64,000 bases of DNA from Kutzneria buriramensis (GTDB lineage Bacteria; Actinomycetota; Actinomycetes; Mycobacteriales; Pseudonocardiaceae), in assembly GCF_043575855.1 (NCBI RefSeq), contig NZ_CP144375.1, positions 2,232,001 to 2,296,000 on the forward strand. The letters are read 5' to 3'. The position numbers and the translations under genes are program-made. Positions 16,189-24,250 of the stretch are shown here, one piece after another. The notes below the pieces were generated by a model. The model saw only the letters and a list, made by a program, of their open reading frames with translations, made no database searches and was not told the DNA's origin. Numbering within the stretch: the stretch's first letter is position 1; each line of letters opens with the position of its first letter.

Positions 16189-16217
16189 GGTATGAACGTG
16201 CACCCACCGACGGTCAA
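16189..16217 (-). promoter_or_regulatory. Candidate promoter of the RiPP precursor
   Basis: On the minus strand TTGACC (16217-16212) and CATACC (16194-16189) are separated by 17 nt, about 110 nt upstream of the precursor ATG. The -10 match is modest, so this is a candidate only. The surrounding leader is richer in A and T than the genes beside it. Confidence 0.4.
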
Positions 16218-16297
16218 CAGGGGAAAGCAGCGCCGCGACGCCGGGCGAATAAATGGATCATTTAACAGTCAACCGCCTGAAACACCGTGAACACACG

Positions 16298-16333
16298 GAC
16301 GGGCCCGCCCGGCACACGCCGGACGGGCCCGTC
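16298..16333 (-). terminator. Terminator hairpin after pdxS
   Basis: GACGGGCCCG (16298-16307) and CGGGCCCGTC (16324-16333), with further pairing CCGGC/GCCGG inside, form a strong stem 16 bases past the pdxS stop. It separates pdxS from the RiPP promoter downstream. Confidence 0.65.
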
Positions 16334-16349
16334 GGAGTCGGGCGTCGCC

Positions 16350-17249
16350 TCACCAGCCGCGGCTGGCCAGCTTCTGGGACTCGGGCAGCTCGGTGATGTT
16401 GATGCCGACCATGGCCTCGCCGAGGCCGCGGGAGACCTTGGCGATCACGTCGGGGTCGTCGTGGAAGGTGGTGGCCTTGACGATGGCCTCGGCGCGCTTG
16501 GCCGGGTCGCCGGACTTGAAGATGCCGGAGCCGACGAACACGCCCTCGGCACCCAGCTGCATCATCATCGCGGCGTCGGCCGGCGTGGCGATGCCGCCGG
16601 CGGTGAACAGCACGACGGGCAGCTTGCCGGTGGCGGCGATCTCCTTGACCAGCTCGTACGGCGCGCGCAGCTCCTTGGCGGCGGCGTAGAGCTCGGCCTC
16701 GTCCAGCACGGTCAGCCGGCGGATGTCGGCACGGATCTGGCGCATGTGCCGGGTGGCCTCGACGACGTTGCCGGTGCCGGCCTCGCCCTTGGAGCGGATC
16801 ATGGCCGCGCCCTCGGCGATGCGGCGCAGCGCCTCGCCCAGGTTGGTCGCACCGCACACGAACGGCACGGTGAAGGGCCACTTGTCGATGTGGTTGGCCT
16901 CGTCGGCCGGGGTGAGCACCTCGGACTCGTCGATGTAGTCGACGCCGAGCGACTGGAGCACCTGGGCCTCGACGAAGTGGCCGATGCGGGCCTTGGCCAT
17001 CACCGGGATGGACACGGCGTTGACGATGCCGTCGATCATGTCCGGGTCGCTCATCCGGGCGACACCGCCCTCGACGCGGATGTCGGCCGGCACGCGCTCC
17101 AGCGCCATGACGGCGACGGCGCCGGCGTCCTCGGCGATCTTGGCCTGCTCCGGGGTGACCACGTCCATGATCACACCGCCCTTGAGCATCTCGGCCATGC
17201 CGCGCTTGACCCGCGCGGTGCCGGTGGCGGGAGTGGGCTCGATGTTCAC
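16350..17249 (-). CDS. pdxS: Pyridoxal 5'-phosphate synthase lyase subunit PdxS
   Basis: PdxS forms PLP from ribose 5-phosphate, glyceraldehyde 3-phosphate and ammonia supplied by PdxT. The 299-residue TIM barrel is clearly recognised: VKRGMAEMLKGGVIMDVVT, AVMALERVPADIR, the lysine-containing VMAKARIGHFVEAQ, and GAEGVFVGSGIFKSGDP near the C-terminus. The GTG at 17247-17249 (VNIEPTPATGTARVKRG) is chosen as start; the longer open frame upstream overlaps the EF-G-like gene in reverse and is not coding. It is divergent from that gene with a 196-base spacer. Its partner pdxT is far away on the same strand. Confidence 0.97.
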   Translation of the reverse strand: MNIEPTPATGTARVKRGMAEMLKGGVIMDVVTPEQAKIAEDAGAVAVMALERVPADIRVEGGVARMSDPDMIDGIVNAVSIPVMAKARIGHFVEAQVLQSLGVDYIDESEVLTPADEANHIDKWPFTVPFVCGATNLGEALRRIAEGAAMIRSKGEAGTGNVVEATRHMRQIRADIRRLTVLDEAELYAAAKELRAPYELVKEIAATGKLPVVLFTAGGIATPADAAMMMQLGAEGVFVGSGIFKSGDPAKRAEAIVKATTFHDDPDVIAKVSRGLGEAMVGINITELPESQKLASRGW

Positions 17250-17445
17250 CGTGCCGACCTTTCGGGAACGTGGGATGAGTACGTCTCCCATGCTAGGTCG
17301 GACGTGGCCTTGTGTTTGAGGCCAATCTGACACAATTTCGGAAGGCCACTCGGCCGGCGGGCTTGTCCGACCAGCGGTTCGGGTGTGAGATCGAACACAT
17401 CGAGGTGTACTCCAGGCCAACTCGGTTCGTTCAGGAGGTGACCCC

Positions 17446-19572
17446 ATGGGGTCCAAGAACACCGACAACACCACTTCCGGCGGCGCGGTCGCTGTAGCCG
17501 ACCCGGCCAAGGTCCGCAATGTCGTGCTGGTCGGCCCGTCGGGGGCCGGCAAGACCACGCTCACCGAGGCGCTGCTGACCGCCTCGGGCGTGCTGACCCG
17601 GGCCGGGTCCGTCACCGAGGGCACGACCGTGTGCGACCACGATCCCGCCGCCCAGCGCCAGCAGCGCTCGGTGGGCCTCGCGGTGGCGCCGCTGGTCCAC
17701 CAGGACGTCAAGATCAACCTCATCGACACGCCCGGCTACATGGACTTCGTCGGCGAGCTGCGGGCCGGCCTGCGGGCCGCGGACGCCGCGATCTTCGTGG
17801 TCAGCGCGGCCGAGGGCGTGGACGCGATGAGCATGGCGCTGTGGGAGGAGTGCGCGGCCGTCGGCATGCCGCGCGGGGTCGTGATCGCCCGGCTCGACCA
17901 CCACCGCGCCGACTTCGACGCCGAGCTCGCGTCCTGTCAGGAGGCGTTCGGCGCCGGCGTGCTGCCGCTCTACCTGCCGGTCCCCGGCTCCAGCAACACC
18001 AAGCTGGTCGGGCTGATCACCCAGAGCGTCTTCGACTACTCGAACGGCTACCCGCCGACCGTCCAGCAGCCCGACGGCGATCTCGCGGACCTCATCGCCG
18101 ACCACCGCAACGCGCTCATCGAGGGCGTCATCGCCGAGAGCGAGGACGAGACCCTGATGGAGCGCTACCTCGGCGGCGAGGAGATCGACCAGGACGTGCT
18201 CATCGCCGACCTGGAGACCGCGGTCAGCCGCGGCTCGTTCTACCCGGTCGTGCCGGCCTGCGCCCTCACCGGCCTCGGGCTGGCCGAGATCCTGGACGGC
18301 ATCGTGCGCGCCTTCCCGTCGCCGCTCGAGCACCCGCTGCCGTCGGTCACCGACCCGGTCGGCGGCGTCGTCCTGGAGATCAGCACCGACCCGGACGGTC
18401 CGCTCGCGGCCGAGGTGGTGCGCACCGCTGTCGACTCGTACGTCGGTCGGGTGTCGCTCGTCCGGGTGTTTTCCGGGACGCTGCGGCCGGAACGGGCCGT
18501 GCACGTGTCCGGCCACGGCATGAGCGACCGCGGGCACGAGGACCACGACGAGGACGAACGCGTCGCGCACATCTACTCGCCGCTCGGGGCGAGCCTGCGC
18601 GAGGTGCCGTTCTGCGTGGCCGGCGACCTGTGCGCGCTGACCAAGCTCGGCTCGGCGGAGACCGGTGACACCGTGTCCAGCCCCGACCAGCCGCTGCTCA
18701 TGTCGCCGTGGCTGATGCCGGAGCCGCTGCTGCCGGTCGCGATCATCGCCCGCAAACGCAGCGACGAGGACACCCTGGCGCGCAACCTCGCGCGGCTCGT
18801 CGCCGGCGATCCCACGCTGCGGCTCGAACGCAACACCGAGACACACCAGATGGTGTTGTGGTGCATGGGCGAGGCGCACGCGGACGTCGTGCTGGCGCGG
18901 CTGCGCGCCGGCGGCGCCGAGGTCGAGACCGAGGACGTGCGGGTGCCGCTGCGGGAGACCTTCGCCAAGCCCGCCAAGGGACACGGCCGGCACGTGAAGC
19001 AGTCCGGCGGGCATGGCCAGTATGCCGTCTGCGACCTGGAGGTGGAGCCGCTGCCGCGCGGATCCGGCTTCGAGTTCGTCGACCGGGTCGTCGGCGGCGC
19101 GGTGCCGCACCAGTTCATCCCCAGCGTGGAGAAGGGGGTTCGGGCGCAGCTGGAGAAGGGCCTGCACGGCGACCACCCGTGCGTCGATGTGCGCGTGACC
19201 CTGGTGGACGGCAAGGCGCACAGCGTCGACTCGTCCGACGCGGCGTTCCAGACCGCCGGCGCGCTGGCGTTGAAGGAGGCCGCCGCGAACAGCCGGATGT
19301 CGCTGCTGGAGCCGATGGACGAGGTGAGCATCCGACTGCCCGACGACTATCTGGGCGCGGTGCTGGGCGACCTGTCCAGCCGGCGGGCCCGGGTGCTGGG
19401 CACGGAGGCGGACATCACGCCCGGGCGGACGCTGATCCGCGCCGAGGTGCCCGCGACCGAGCTGGTGCGGTACGCCGTGGAGCTGCGGTCGCTGGCGTCG
19501 GGCACCGCGACGTTCACCCGGCACTTCGCGCGGTACGACCCGTTGCCGGACAACCTGGCGGCGAAGGCCTGA
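17446..19572 (+). CDS. Elongation factor G-like GTPase (FusA2 type)
   Basis: The 708-residue protein has the EF-G domain order: GTPase, domain II, then domains III-V. G1 is GPSGAGKT (30-37) and G3 is DTPGY (94-98), but the G4 motif NKxD is changed to RLDH around residues 149-152, so nucleotide specificity may be altered. It corresponds to the second, EF-G-like protein of actinobacteria (Rv0120c-like), distinct from the main translation factor; its function is unsettled (stress, recycling or regulation). Domain IV shows RHVKQSGGHGQYAVCDLEVEP. AGGAGGTGACCCC precedes the ATG. It stands alone, divergent from pdxS. Confidence 0.9.
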   Translation: MGSKNTDNTTSGGAVAVADPAKVRNVVLVGPSGAGKTTLTEALLTASGVLTRAGSVTEGTTVCDHDPAAQRQQRSVGLAVAPLVHQDVKINLIDTPGYMDFVGELRAGLRAADAAIFVVSAAEGVDAMSMALWEECAAVGMPRGVVIARLDHHRADFDAELASCQEAFGAGVLPLYLPVPGSSNTKLVGLITQSVFDYSNGYPPTVQQPDGDLADLIADHRNALIEGVIAESEDETLMERYLGGEEIDQDVLIADLETAVSRGSFYPVVPACALTGLGLAEILDGIVRAFPSPLEHPLPSVTDPVGGVVLEISTDPDGPLAAEVVRTAVDSYVGRVSLVRVFSGTLRPERAVHVSGHGMSDRGHEDHDEDERVAHIYSPLGASLREVPFCVAGDLCALTKLGSAETGDTVSSPDQPLLMSPWLMPEPLLPVAIIARKRSDEDTLARNLARLVAGDPTLRLERNTETHQMVLWCMGEAHADVVLARLRAGGAEVETEDVRVPLRETFAKPAKGHGRHVKQSGGHGQYAVCDLEVEPLPRGSGFEFVDRVVGGAVPHQFIPSVEKGVRAQLEKGLHGDHPCVDVRVTLVDGKAHSVDSSDAAFQTAGALALKEAAANSRMSLLEPMDEVSIRLPDDYLGAVLGDLSSRRARVLGTEADITPGRTLIRAEVPATELVRYAVELRSLASGTATFTRHFARYDPLPDNLAAKA

Positions 19573-19593
19573 GGTGGTGATGCGGCCGGTGCC

Positions 19594-20550
19594 TCAGCGC
19601 ACCGGCCGCACCGTGCCGTCCCATTGCGTGGCAAGAAGTTCGTCGAGCAACGGGCCCAGCTGAGCGGGGTAGATCAGCTCGTCGGAACCGGCCAGCTCCT
19701 GGGTGGTCCACCACCGGTGGCCGGTGACGGTGTCGTTCTCCAGCTGGGTGAAGCCGGACGTGTCGATGGCGTTCGCGCTGGTGTGCACCAGGAAGAACCA
19801 CTCCTCGCCGAGGAACCACCGGCCGTCGAAGCAGAAGGTGACGCGGCGCAGCCAGACCGGACCCGTCAGATCGTCCTGCTCGCAGCGGATTCCGGTCTCC
19901 TCCACCAGTTCCCGGACGGCCGCCTCCTTGAGCGCCTCGCCCTTCTCGATGCCGCCGCCCGGTGTGAACCACCACTGCTCGGTGTTGTTCGGCGGCGGAT
20001 TGCCGCCGCGGAACAGGAGAACGCGGCCGCGGTCGTCCACCAGCAGGATGCGCGCCGACGCCCGTGGCACCAGCGCCTGCTCGCCGCTCTCCGGCGCCAC
20101 CGGCTCCGCGATCTCGAAGTAACTCGGCAGCGGCGCCCGCCCGGCCAGCCGCAGCCAGCGGACGGGTCGCCTGCGCCGCAAGGCAAGCGTGTCGCGGACG
20201 GCGTCGTTGTGGACGCGGCGGGCCAGCACCAGCCGGTGCTCCGCGTCCGCCAGCTCCGTCGCGATCTCCGCCGGCAGCGTCGTGCGGTCCAGCTCCCCCA
20301 GCAGGCGGCTCACCTCGTTCTCCGCTGCCTCGCGGTCCGCCCGCGGCGCCTTCTCCGCCTCCTCGGTGGCGTGCTGGAGCTTCGGACTCGCCAGCCGGGC
20401 CAGCAGCGCCCGCCGCGCCAGCGCCGCGTCCAACGCCGCCCACGCCGCGTCCGTCCGGATGTGCAACCGGTCCAGCCGACTGGTCAGGCCCAGCGTCCTC
20501 GCCACGAGGACCGCCGCCACCAGCAACAGCGCTGCCCCCTCGACGATCAC
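19594..20550 (-). CDS. Nudix hydrolase with LemA-like membrane N-terminus
   Basis: The 318-residue protein has an N-terminal hydrophobic helix (GAALLLVAAVLVARTLG), a helical LemA-like region (about 25-120, IRTDAAWAALDAALARRALL) and a C-terminal Nudix domain. The Nudix box spans about 199-221 with the key residues G-x5-E-x7-R-E-x2-E-E-x-G, all present in GGIEKGEALKEAAVREL and the following VEETG. Substrate is unknown. It lies downstream of the pimA/patA/pgsA block exactly where mycobacteria carry a Nudix gene (Rv2609c), which supports synteny. Here an orphan gene and repeat arms separate it from pimA. Confidence 0.87.
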   Translation of the reverse strand: MIVEGAALLLVAAVLVARTLGLTSRLDRLHIRTDAAWAALDAALARRALLARLASPKLQHATEEAEKAPRADREAAENEVSRLLGELDRTTLPAEIATELADAEHRLVLARRVHNDAVRDTLALRRRRPVRWLRLAGRAPLPSYFEIAEPVAPESGEQALVPRASARILLVDDRGRVLLFRGGNPPPNNTEQWWFTPGGGIEKGEALKEAAVRELVEETGIRCEQDDLTGPVWLRRVTFCFDGRWFLGEEWFFLVHTSANAIDTSGFTQLENDTVTGHRWWTTQELAGSDELIYPAQLGPLLDELLATQWDGTVRPVR

Positions 20551-20562
20551 CCCTCGACCCTA

Positions 20563-20610
20563 CCCCGGCGAGTCGCGCTCGCAGCCAGGGCGAATGTTGG
20601 TTTCAGGCAG
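20563..20610. repeat. Left arm of split palindromic element
   Basis: The sequence starts CCCCGGCGAGTCGCGCTC and ends GGTTTCAGGCAG, matching one arm of the element family. It is in inverted orientation relative to the arm at 20993-21039. The stop codon of the small gene at 20603-20992 lies inside it. Confidence 0.75.
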
Positions 20611-20992
20611 GTCGGACCACGGCGTGGGCAGTGTCGAACAGGGCCCAGCCGTCGAGCTCGGTGGTGCGGTTGGCGAACGGGTCCCAGCCGGTGGCGATTG
20701 CCTGGTCGAGGAAAGCGCGGACCACCCCGGGCTGGTTGAGGTTGAGACCCCGGCCATCGGCGTGCCGCACCGCGCCGGCGTGGACGAGCCAGCCGTCCCG
20801 GACGAGATTGCCGTTGCCGACGGCGAAGGTGACGTGGAGCCGGCCCTGGCAACCCTCGCGGCGGATCACCAGGATCTCGCGGCAGGTCTTGTCCCGCTCC
20901 AGCGCATCTTCCAGGGGCTCGTGGGCGTGGCCGACGTGCCAGCGGTAGTAGTCCGTGGCGATGCCGAGCCGGCGGGGTTTGCGGTGCGGCAT
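20603..20992 (-). CDS. Small protein of unknown function between two repeat arms
   Basis: The 129-residue product begins MPHRKPRRLGIATDYYRWHV and includes CREILVIRREGCQGRLHVTF, GNLVRDGWLVHAGAVRHADG and a C-terminal DGWALFDTAHAVV. No family is recognised; it has no signal peptide or membrane segment. The ATG (20990-20992) follows immediately after one repeat arm and the TGA (20603-20605) lies inside the opposite arm, so gene and repeat are intimately joined. No ribosome binding site other than repeat sequence is available. Either a gene captured between element arms or a host gene bracketed by two insertions. Confidence 0.6.
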   Translation of the reverse strand: MPHRKPRRLGIATDYYRWHVGHAHEPLEDALERDKTCREILVIRREGCQGRLHVTFAVGNGNLVRDGWLVHAGAVRHADGRGLNLNQPGVVRAFLDQAIATGWDPFANRTTELDGWALFDTAHAVVRPA

Positions 20993-21039
20993 CTGCCTGA
21001 AACCTACATTCGGTGTGTCTGTGAGCGTGACTCGCGGGG
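20993..21039. repeat. Right arm of split palindromic element
   Basis: The arm reads CTGCCTGAAACCTACATTCG, then GTGTGTCTGTGAGCGTGACTCGCGGGG, the mirror of the left arm at 20563-20610. It provides the last 12 codons and stop of pimA on the minus strand. Confidence 0.8.
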
Positions 21040-22083
21040 GTTGGCCGAGGTGGCGGCTTCGTAGACGCGGAGGACCTGGTCGGCTACGAGGGACCAGTCG
21101 AAGGCTAGGGCGCGGGCGGAGCCGGCGAAAGCGAGTTCCAGGCGGCGGACGGGGTCGGACAGGACGGCGTCGAGGCGGGCGGCCAGGGCGACGGGGTCGC
21201 CGGGCGGGGCGAAGAGGGCGGCGGGGCCGAGGACCCGGCGGAAGGCGTCGAGGTCGCTGGCGACGACGGCGGCGCCGGCGCTCATGGCCTCGGCGAGCAC
21301 GATGCCGAAGCTCTCGCCGCCGGTGTTGGGGGCGCACACGACGTCGACGGACCGCAGCAAGGCAGCCTTGGTGGTGTCGGTGACCTCGCCCAGGACCTCA
21401 ACGTGAGGGCAGGCGGCGCGCAGCGCCGAGGCGTCGCCGCGGCCGGCGACGAGCAGGCGCAGGTCGGGGTAGCGGGGAGCCAGCAGCCGGATGGCCTCGA
21501 CCAGCACCGACATGCCCTTGCGCGGCTCGTCGTACCGGCCGACGAAACCGATGGTGCCGCCGGCCCGCGGATACCCGGGCAGCGGCGCGGCGTCGGCGAA
21601 GAACCGGACGTCGACACCGTTGGGGATCTCGACGGCGTCGCCGCCGAGGTGTTCGACCTGCACCCGCCGCGCCGGCTCGGACACGGCGATCCGAGCGGTG
21701 ATCTTCTCCAGCCGCGGCCGCAGCACCCCCTGCACGGCCAGCAGGATCAGGGACCGGTTGAACGACGTGTGGAAGGTCGCGACGATCGGCCCGCCGCCGG
21801 AAGCCAACGCCAGGAACGACAGGCTGGGCGCGATGGGCTCGTGGACGTGCAGGACGTCGAACGCCCCAGCTCGCAGCCACCGCCGCACCCGCACGTACGC
21901 CCCCGGTCCGAAGGCCAGCCGCGCGACGGAGCCGTTGTACGGAATGGGCAGCGCACGCCCCTCCGGCGCGAGCACCGACACGTCGTGCCCCAGACCCCGC
22001 AACGCTGCCGCCAGCCCGGCGACATGCGCCTGAACCCCGCCCGGCACAGCGAGCGAATACGGGCACACCAGGCCGATTCTCAC
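21004..22083 (-). CDS. pimA: Phosphatidylinositol alpha-mannosyltransferase PimA
   Basis: PimA transfers mannose from GDP-mannose to phosphatidyl-myo-inositol, the first step to PIMs, at the inner membrane face. This GT-B, family 4 enzyme of 359 residues shows MRIGLVCPYSLAVPGGVQAH, HVHEPIAPSLSF, TFHTSFNRS, the GFVGRYDEPRKG sugar-nucleotide motif and ESFGIVLAEAMSAG with its E-x7-E pattern. It follows patA after 3 bases. The C-terminal residues NPRESRSQTHRM and the TAG stop come from the repeat arm at 20993-21039, so the original terminus was altered. The rest has the normal length. Confidence 0.93.
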   Translation of the reverse strand: MRIGLVCPYSLAVPGGVQAHVAGLAAALRGLGHDVSVLAPEGRALPIPYNGSVARLAFGPGAYVRVRRWLRAGAFDVLHVHEPIAPSLSFLALASGGGPIVATFHTSFNRSLILLAVQGVLRPRLEKITARIAVSEPARRVQVEHLGGDAVEIPNGVDVRFFADAAPLPGYPRAGGTIGFVGRYDEPRKGMSVLVEAIRLLAPRYPDLRLLVAGRGDASALRAACPHVEVLGEVTDTTKAALLRSVDVVCAPNTGGESFGIVLAEAMSAGAAVVASDLDAFRRVLGPAALFAPPGDPVALAARLDAVLSDPVRRLELAFAGSARALAFDWSLVADQVLRVYEAATSANPRESRSQTHRM

Positions 22084-22086
22084 CGA

Positions 22087-22980
22087 TCAGTCTTCATTCT
22101 GGGCGGGCTCCTCCGCGAGCCACAGCCGTTGCAGCATGTGCCAGTCCTCGGGATGCGCGGCGATGTCGGCCGCGAACACGTCGGCCAGCGCCTGCGTGGC
22201 GGCCCCGATGCCCTCGATCCCGTTCACCTTGACGGGCGGGTGCACGCGCAGCCCCCACCCGGTCTCGGTGAACCAGGTGCCGACGGGCAACAGCGTCGCG
22301 CCGGTGGTGGCGGCGAGATACGCCGGCCCGGCCGGCATACGAGTGGTGCCACCGAAAAACGTGACGGGCACGCCGTTGGCGGTGAGGTCCCGGTCCGCGA
22401 ACAGACACACGACGCCGCCGGCCCGCAGGCGCTGCGCCAGGTGTTCGGTGGGCCTGATCTCGCCGCCGGCCGACGGCACGACGTCGAAGCCCAGCCGTTC
22501 CCGGGCCCGCGTGAAGCTCCGGTACAGCGACTCGGGCCGCAGCCGCTGCACGACCACACTGACCTGACGGCTGTGTCCGAGCAGCCACACGCCCGCCAGG
22601 TCCCAGCTGCCGCAGTGCGGCAGCGCCAGGATCACGCCGTTGCCCTCGGCGCACGCGGCGTGCAGGTTCTCCTGCCCGGTGGCGGTGCGCTCGACCGCCT
22701 GGTGCACGGCGTCGACGTCGTCGGGCCGGAGCCGGAAGGTCTCGCACCAGTAGCGGGCGTAGGACCGCATCCCCCGCGCGACCAGGTCGTCCAGCTCGGC
22801 GGCGCCGGCCCGCGGCACGACCCGGGCCAGGTTCCGGCGTAACTGCTCGACCCCGGGCCCGCCCCGCCGGGTCGCGAGGTCCGCGCCCCACTGGAACGCC
22901 CCGACGGCGACCTGTTCGGGGGCGAGCCGGGCCAGCGCCCAGCCGGCACGGAAGGCGGCGGTGACGAGCAGGCCCTTCAC
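22087..22980 (-). CDS. patA: Phosphatidylinositol mannoside acyltransferase PatA
   Basis: PatA acylates the mannose of PIM1/PIM2 using acyl-CoA (LpxL/HtrB-like family). The 297-residue protein has the H-x4-D motif HCGSWD (122-127), the segment VSVVVQRLRPESLYR and GGVVCLFADRDLTANGVPV. The GTG at 22978-22980 is the start (VKGLLVTAAFRAGWALARL); it overlaps the pgsA stop by 4 bases. It is followed by pimA with a 3-base gap, so pgsA-patA-pimA form one operon, as in mycobacteria. Confidence 0.93.
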   Translation of the reverse strand: MKGLLVTAAFRAGWALARLAPEQVAVGAFQWGADLATRRGGPGVEQLRRNLARVVPRAGAAELDDLVARGMRSYARYWCETFRLRPDDVDAVHQAVERTATGQENLHAACAEGNGVILALPHCGSWDLAGVWLLGHSRQVSVVVQRLRPESLYRSFTRARERLGFDVVPSAGGEIRPTEHLAQRLRAGGVVCLFADRDLTANGVPVTFFGGTTRMPAGPAYLAATTGATLLPVGTWFTETGWGLRVHPPVKVNGIEGIGAATQALADVFAADIAAHPEDWHMLQRLWLAEEPAQNED

Positions 22981-23588
22981 CCGGCCTGCTCCTTGGCCGA
23001 CCGGTGCACGGCGATCAGCCGCTGCCCGACCGTGACCAGCGCCAGCAGGGCCAGGATCCACAGCGCGACGTCCAGCGCGTACGGGACGCCGAGGCCGGTG
23101 AGGCCGGTGCCGACCAACGCCAGCACGATGCGCTCGGCCCGTTCGACCAGGCCGCCGTCGGCCGACAGGCCGGTGGCCTCGGCGCGCGCCTTCACGTACG
23201 AGATGACCTGGGCGCCGACCAGCGCGATCAACGCGGCGGCGCCGCCGTTCCTGTCGCCGGCGACGGCCAGGCACCACCAGGCGATGGCCCCGAGCAGCGC
23301 GCCGTCGGCGATCCGGTCGCAGCTGGCGTCGAGCACCGCGCCGAACCGCGTGCCGGCGCCGCTGGCCCGCGCCACGGCACCGTCAAGCAGGTCGAACAGC
23401 ACGAAGAAGGTGATCACGACGGTGCCGGCGAACAGCTGGCCCCGGGGGATGAACCAGAGCGCGCCGAGCACGGTGCCCGCGGTGCCGACGACCGTGACCG
23501 CGTTGGGGGTGACACCCAGACGCAGCAGCCACGTCCCGACGGGGTCGGTGACGCGGGAGACGGAGGCGCGAGCGAAGATGTTCAGCAT
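22977..23588 (-). CDS. pgsA: Phosphatidylinositol phosphate synthase (CDP-alcohol phosphotransferase)
   Basis: The enzyme joins CDP-diacylglycerol and myo-inositol 1-phosphate, giving phosphatidylinositol phosphate for PIM synthesis. The 203-residue membrane protein carries the full CDP-alcohol phosphotransferase motif: D66, D69-G70, A73-R74, G83, D87 and D91 in the segment DLLDGAVARASGAGT followed by RFGAVLDASCD. About six membrane helices are visible. It is first in pgsA-patA-pimA, and context favours inositol over glycerol phosphate as acceptor. Confidence 0.92.
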   Translation of the reverse strand: MLNIFARASVSRVTDPVGTWLLRLGVTPNAVTVVGTAGTVLGALWFIPRGQLFAGTVVITFFVLFDLLDGAVARASGAGTRFGAVLDASCDRIADGALLGAIAWWCLAVAGDRNGGAAALIALVGAQVISYVKARAEATGLSADGGLVERAERIVLALVGTGLTGLGVPYALDVALWILALLALVTVGQRLIAVHRSAKEQAG

Positions 23589-23680
23589 GGGGCGGCGGAG
23601 GCACCTACCTGCACTTCAGGACCGGATACGCCCAGCCTAACCAGCGCCCCCTGGCCGGCCGCCAGCGACACCCCCGCGTC

Positions 23681-24163
23681 TCATTCGTCACACGGGTCGC
23701 TGGGGCAGCCCTTGCTGGCCTGGGCGACGATCGCCGCGGAGATCTCACCCAGCTGCTTCACCTGATCGGTGGATAGCCCGTCGAACAGCACGGTGCGCAC
23801 CTCGTTGACGTGCCCGGGGGCGGCCGCCCGGACCACGCCCATGCCGTCCTCGGTGAGGCTGGCGAACGCGCCGCGCTTGTCGGTGGGGCACGAGCGGCGG
23901 GTCACCCAGCCGTTCTCCTCCAGCCGGGCGATGGCGTGCGAGAGGCGGCTGCGGGAGGACTTGGTGAACTCGGCGAGCTCGCTCATGCGCAGCTCGCGGC
24001 CGGTAGCCTCGGACAGTGCGACGAGGATCTCATAGTAGGTGGTGGGCATGCCGGAATCGCGCTGGAGCTGACGGTCCAGGGACTCGCCGACCAGCTTGGT
24101 CGCGGTCTGGTAGGCCCGCCACACCTCCTGCTCGGACTCGGACAACCAGCGCGGCTCAGTCAT
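23681..24163 (-). CDS. MarR-family transcriptional regulator
   Basis: The 160-residue winged-helix protein contains the MarR DNA-binding segment ELRMSELAEFTKSSRSRLSH and IARLEENGWVTRRSCPTDKR with the conserved wing. Cysteines occur at SCPTD and near the C-terminus (KGCPSDPCDE), so redox sensing is possible. The start is ATG 24161-24163 (MTEPRWLSESEQEVW) or an ATG 9 bases upstream. It is divergent from the YceI-like gene; two palindromes between them are likely operators for both genes. Confidence 0.9.
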   Translation of the reverse strand: MTEPRWLSESEQEVWRAYQTATKLVGESLDRQLQRDSGMPTTYYEILVALSEATGRELRMSELAEFTKSSRSRLSHAIARLEENGWVTRRSCPTDKRGAFASLTEDGMGVVRAAAPGHVNEVRTVLFDGLSTDQVKQLGEISAAIVAQASKGCPSDPCDE

Positions 24164-24182
24164 AGTCACCATGGTACCTGTT

Positions 24183-24228
24183 GTTGAGCTCTCAACCTCA
24201 GTGCTAGTCTCCGGTTGAGAGTTCAACC
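24183..24228. promoter_or_regulatory. Twin palindromic operators between marR and yceI-like gene
   Basis: GTTGAGCTCTCAAC (24183-24196) and GGTTGAGAGTTCAACC (24213-24228) share the TTGAG(A/C)-TTCAA/CTCAA core and are 31 bp apart centre to centre, three helical turns. MarR dimers typically bind such sites and repress both divergent genes. Confidence 0.7.
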
Positions 24229-24250
24229 AATGCTCATGGAGGACCGAGAG

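Noticed and set aside
16079..16260. A second RiPP precursor upstream of the first
   Set aside because: No start with ribosome binding site followed by an aromatic core was found on either strand.
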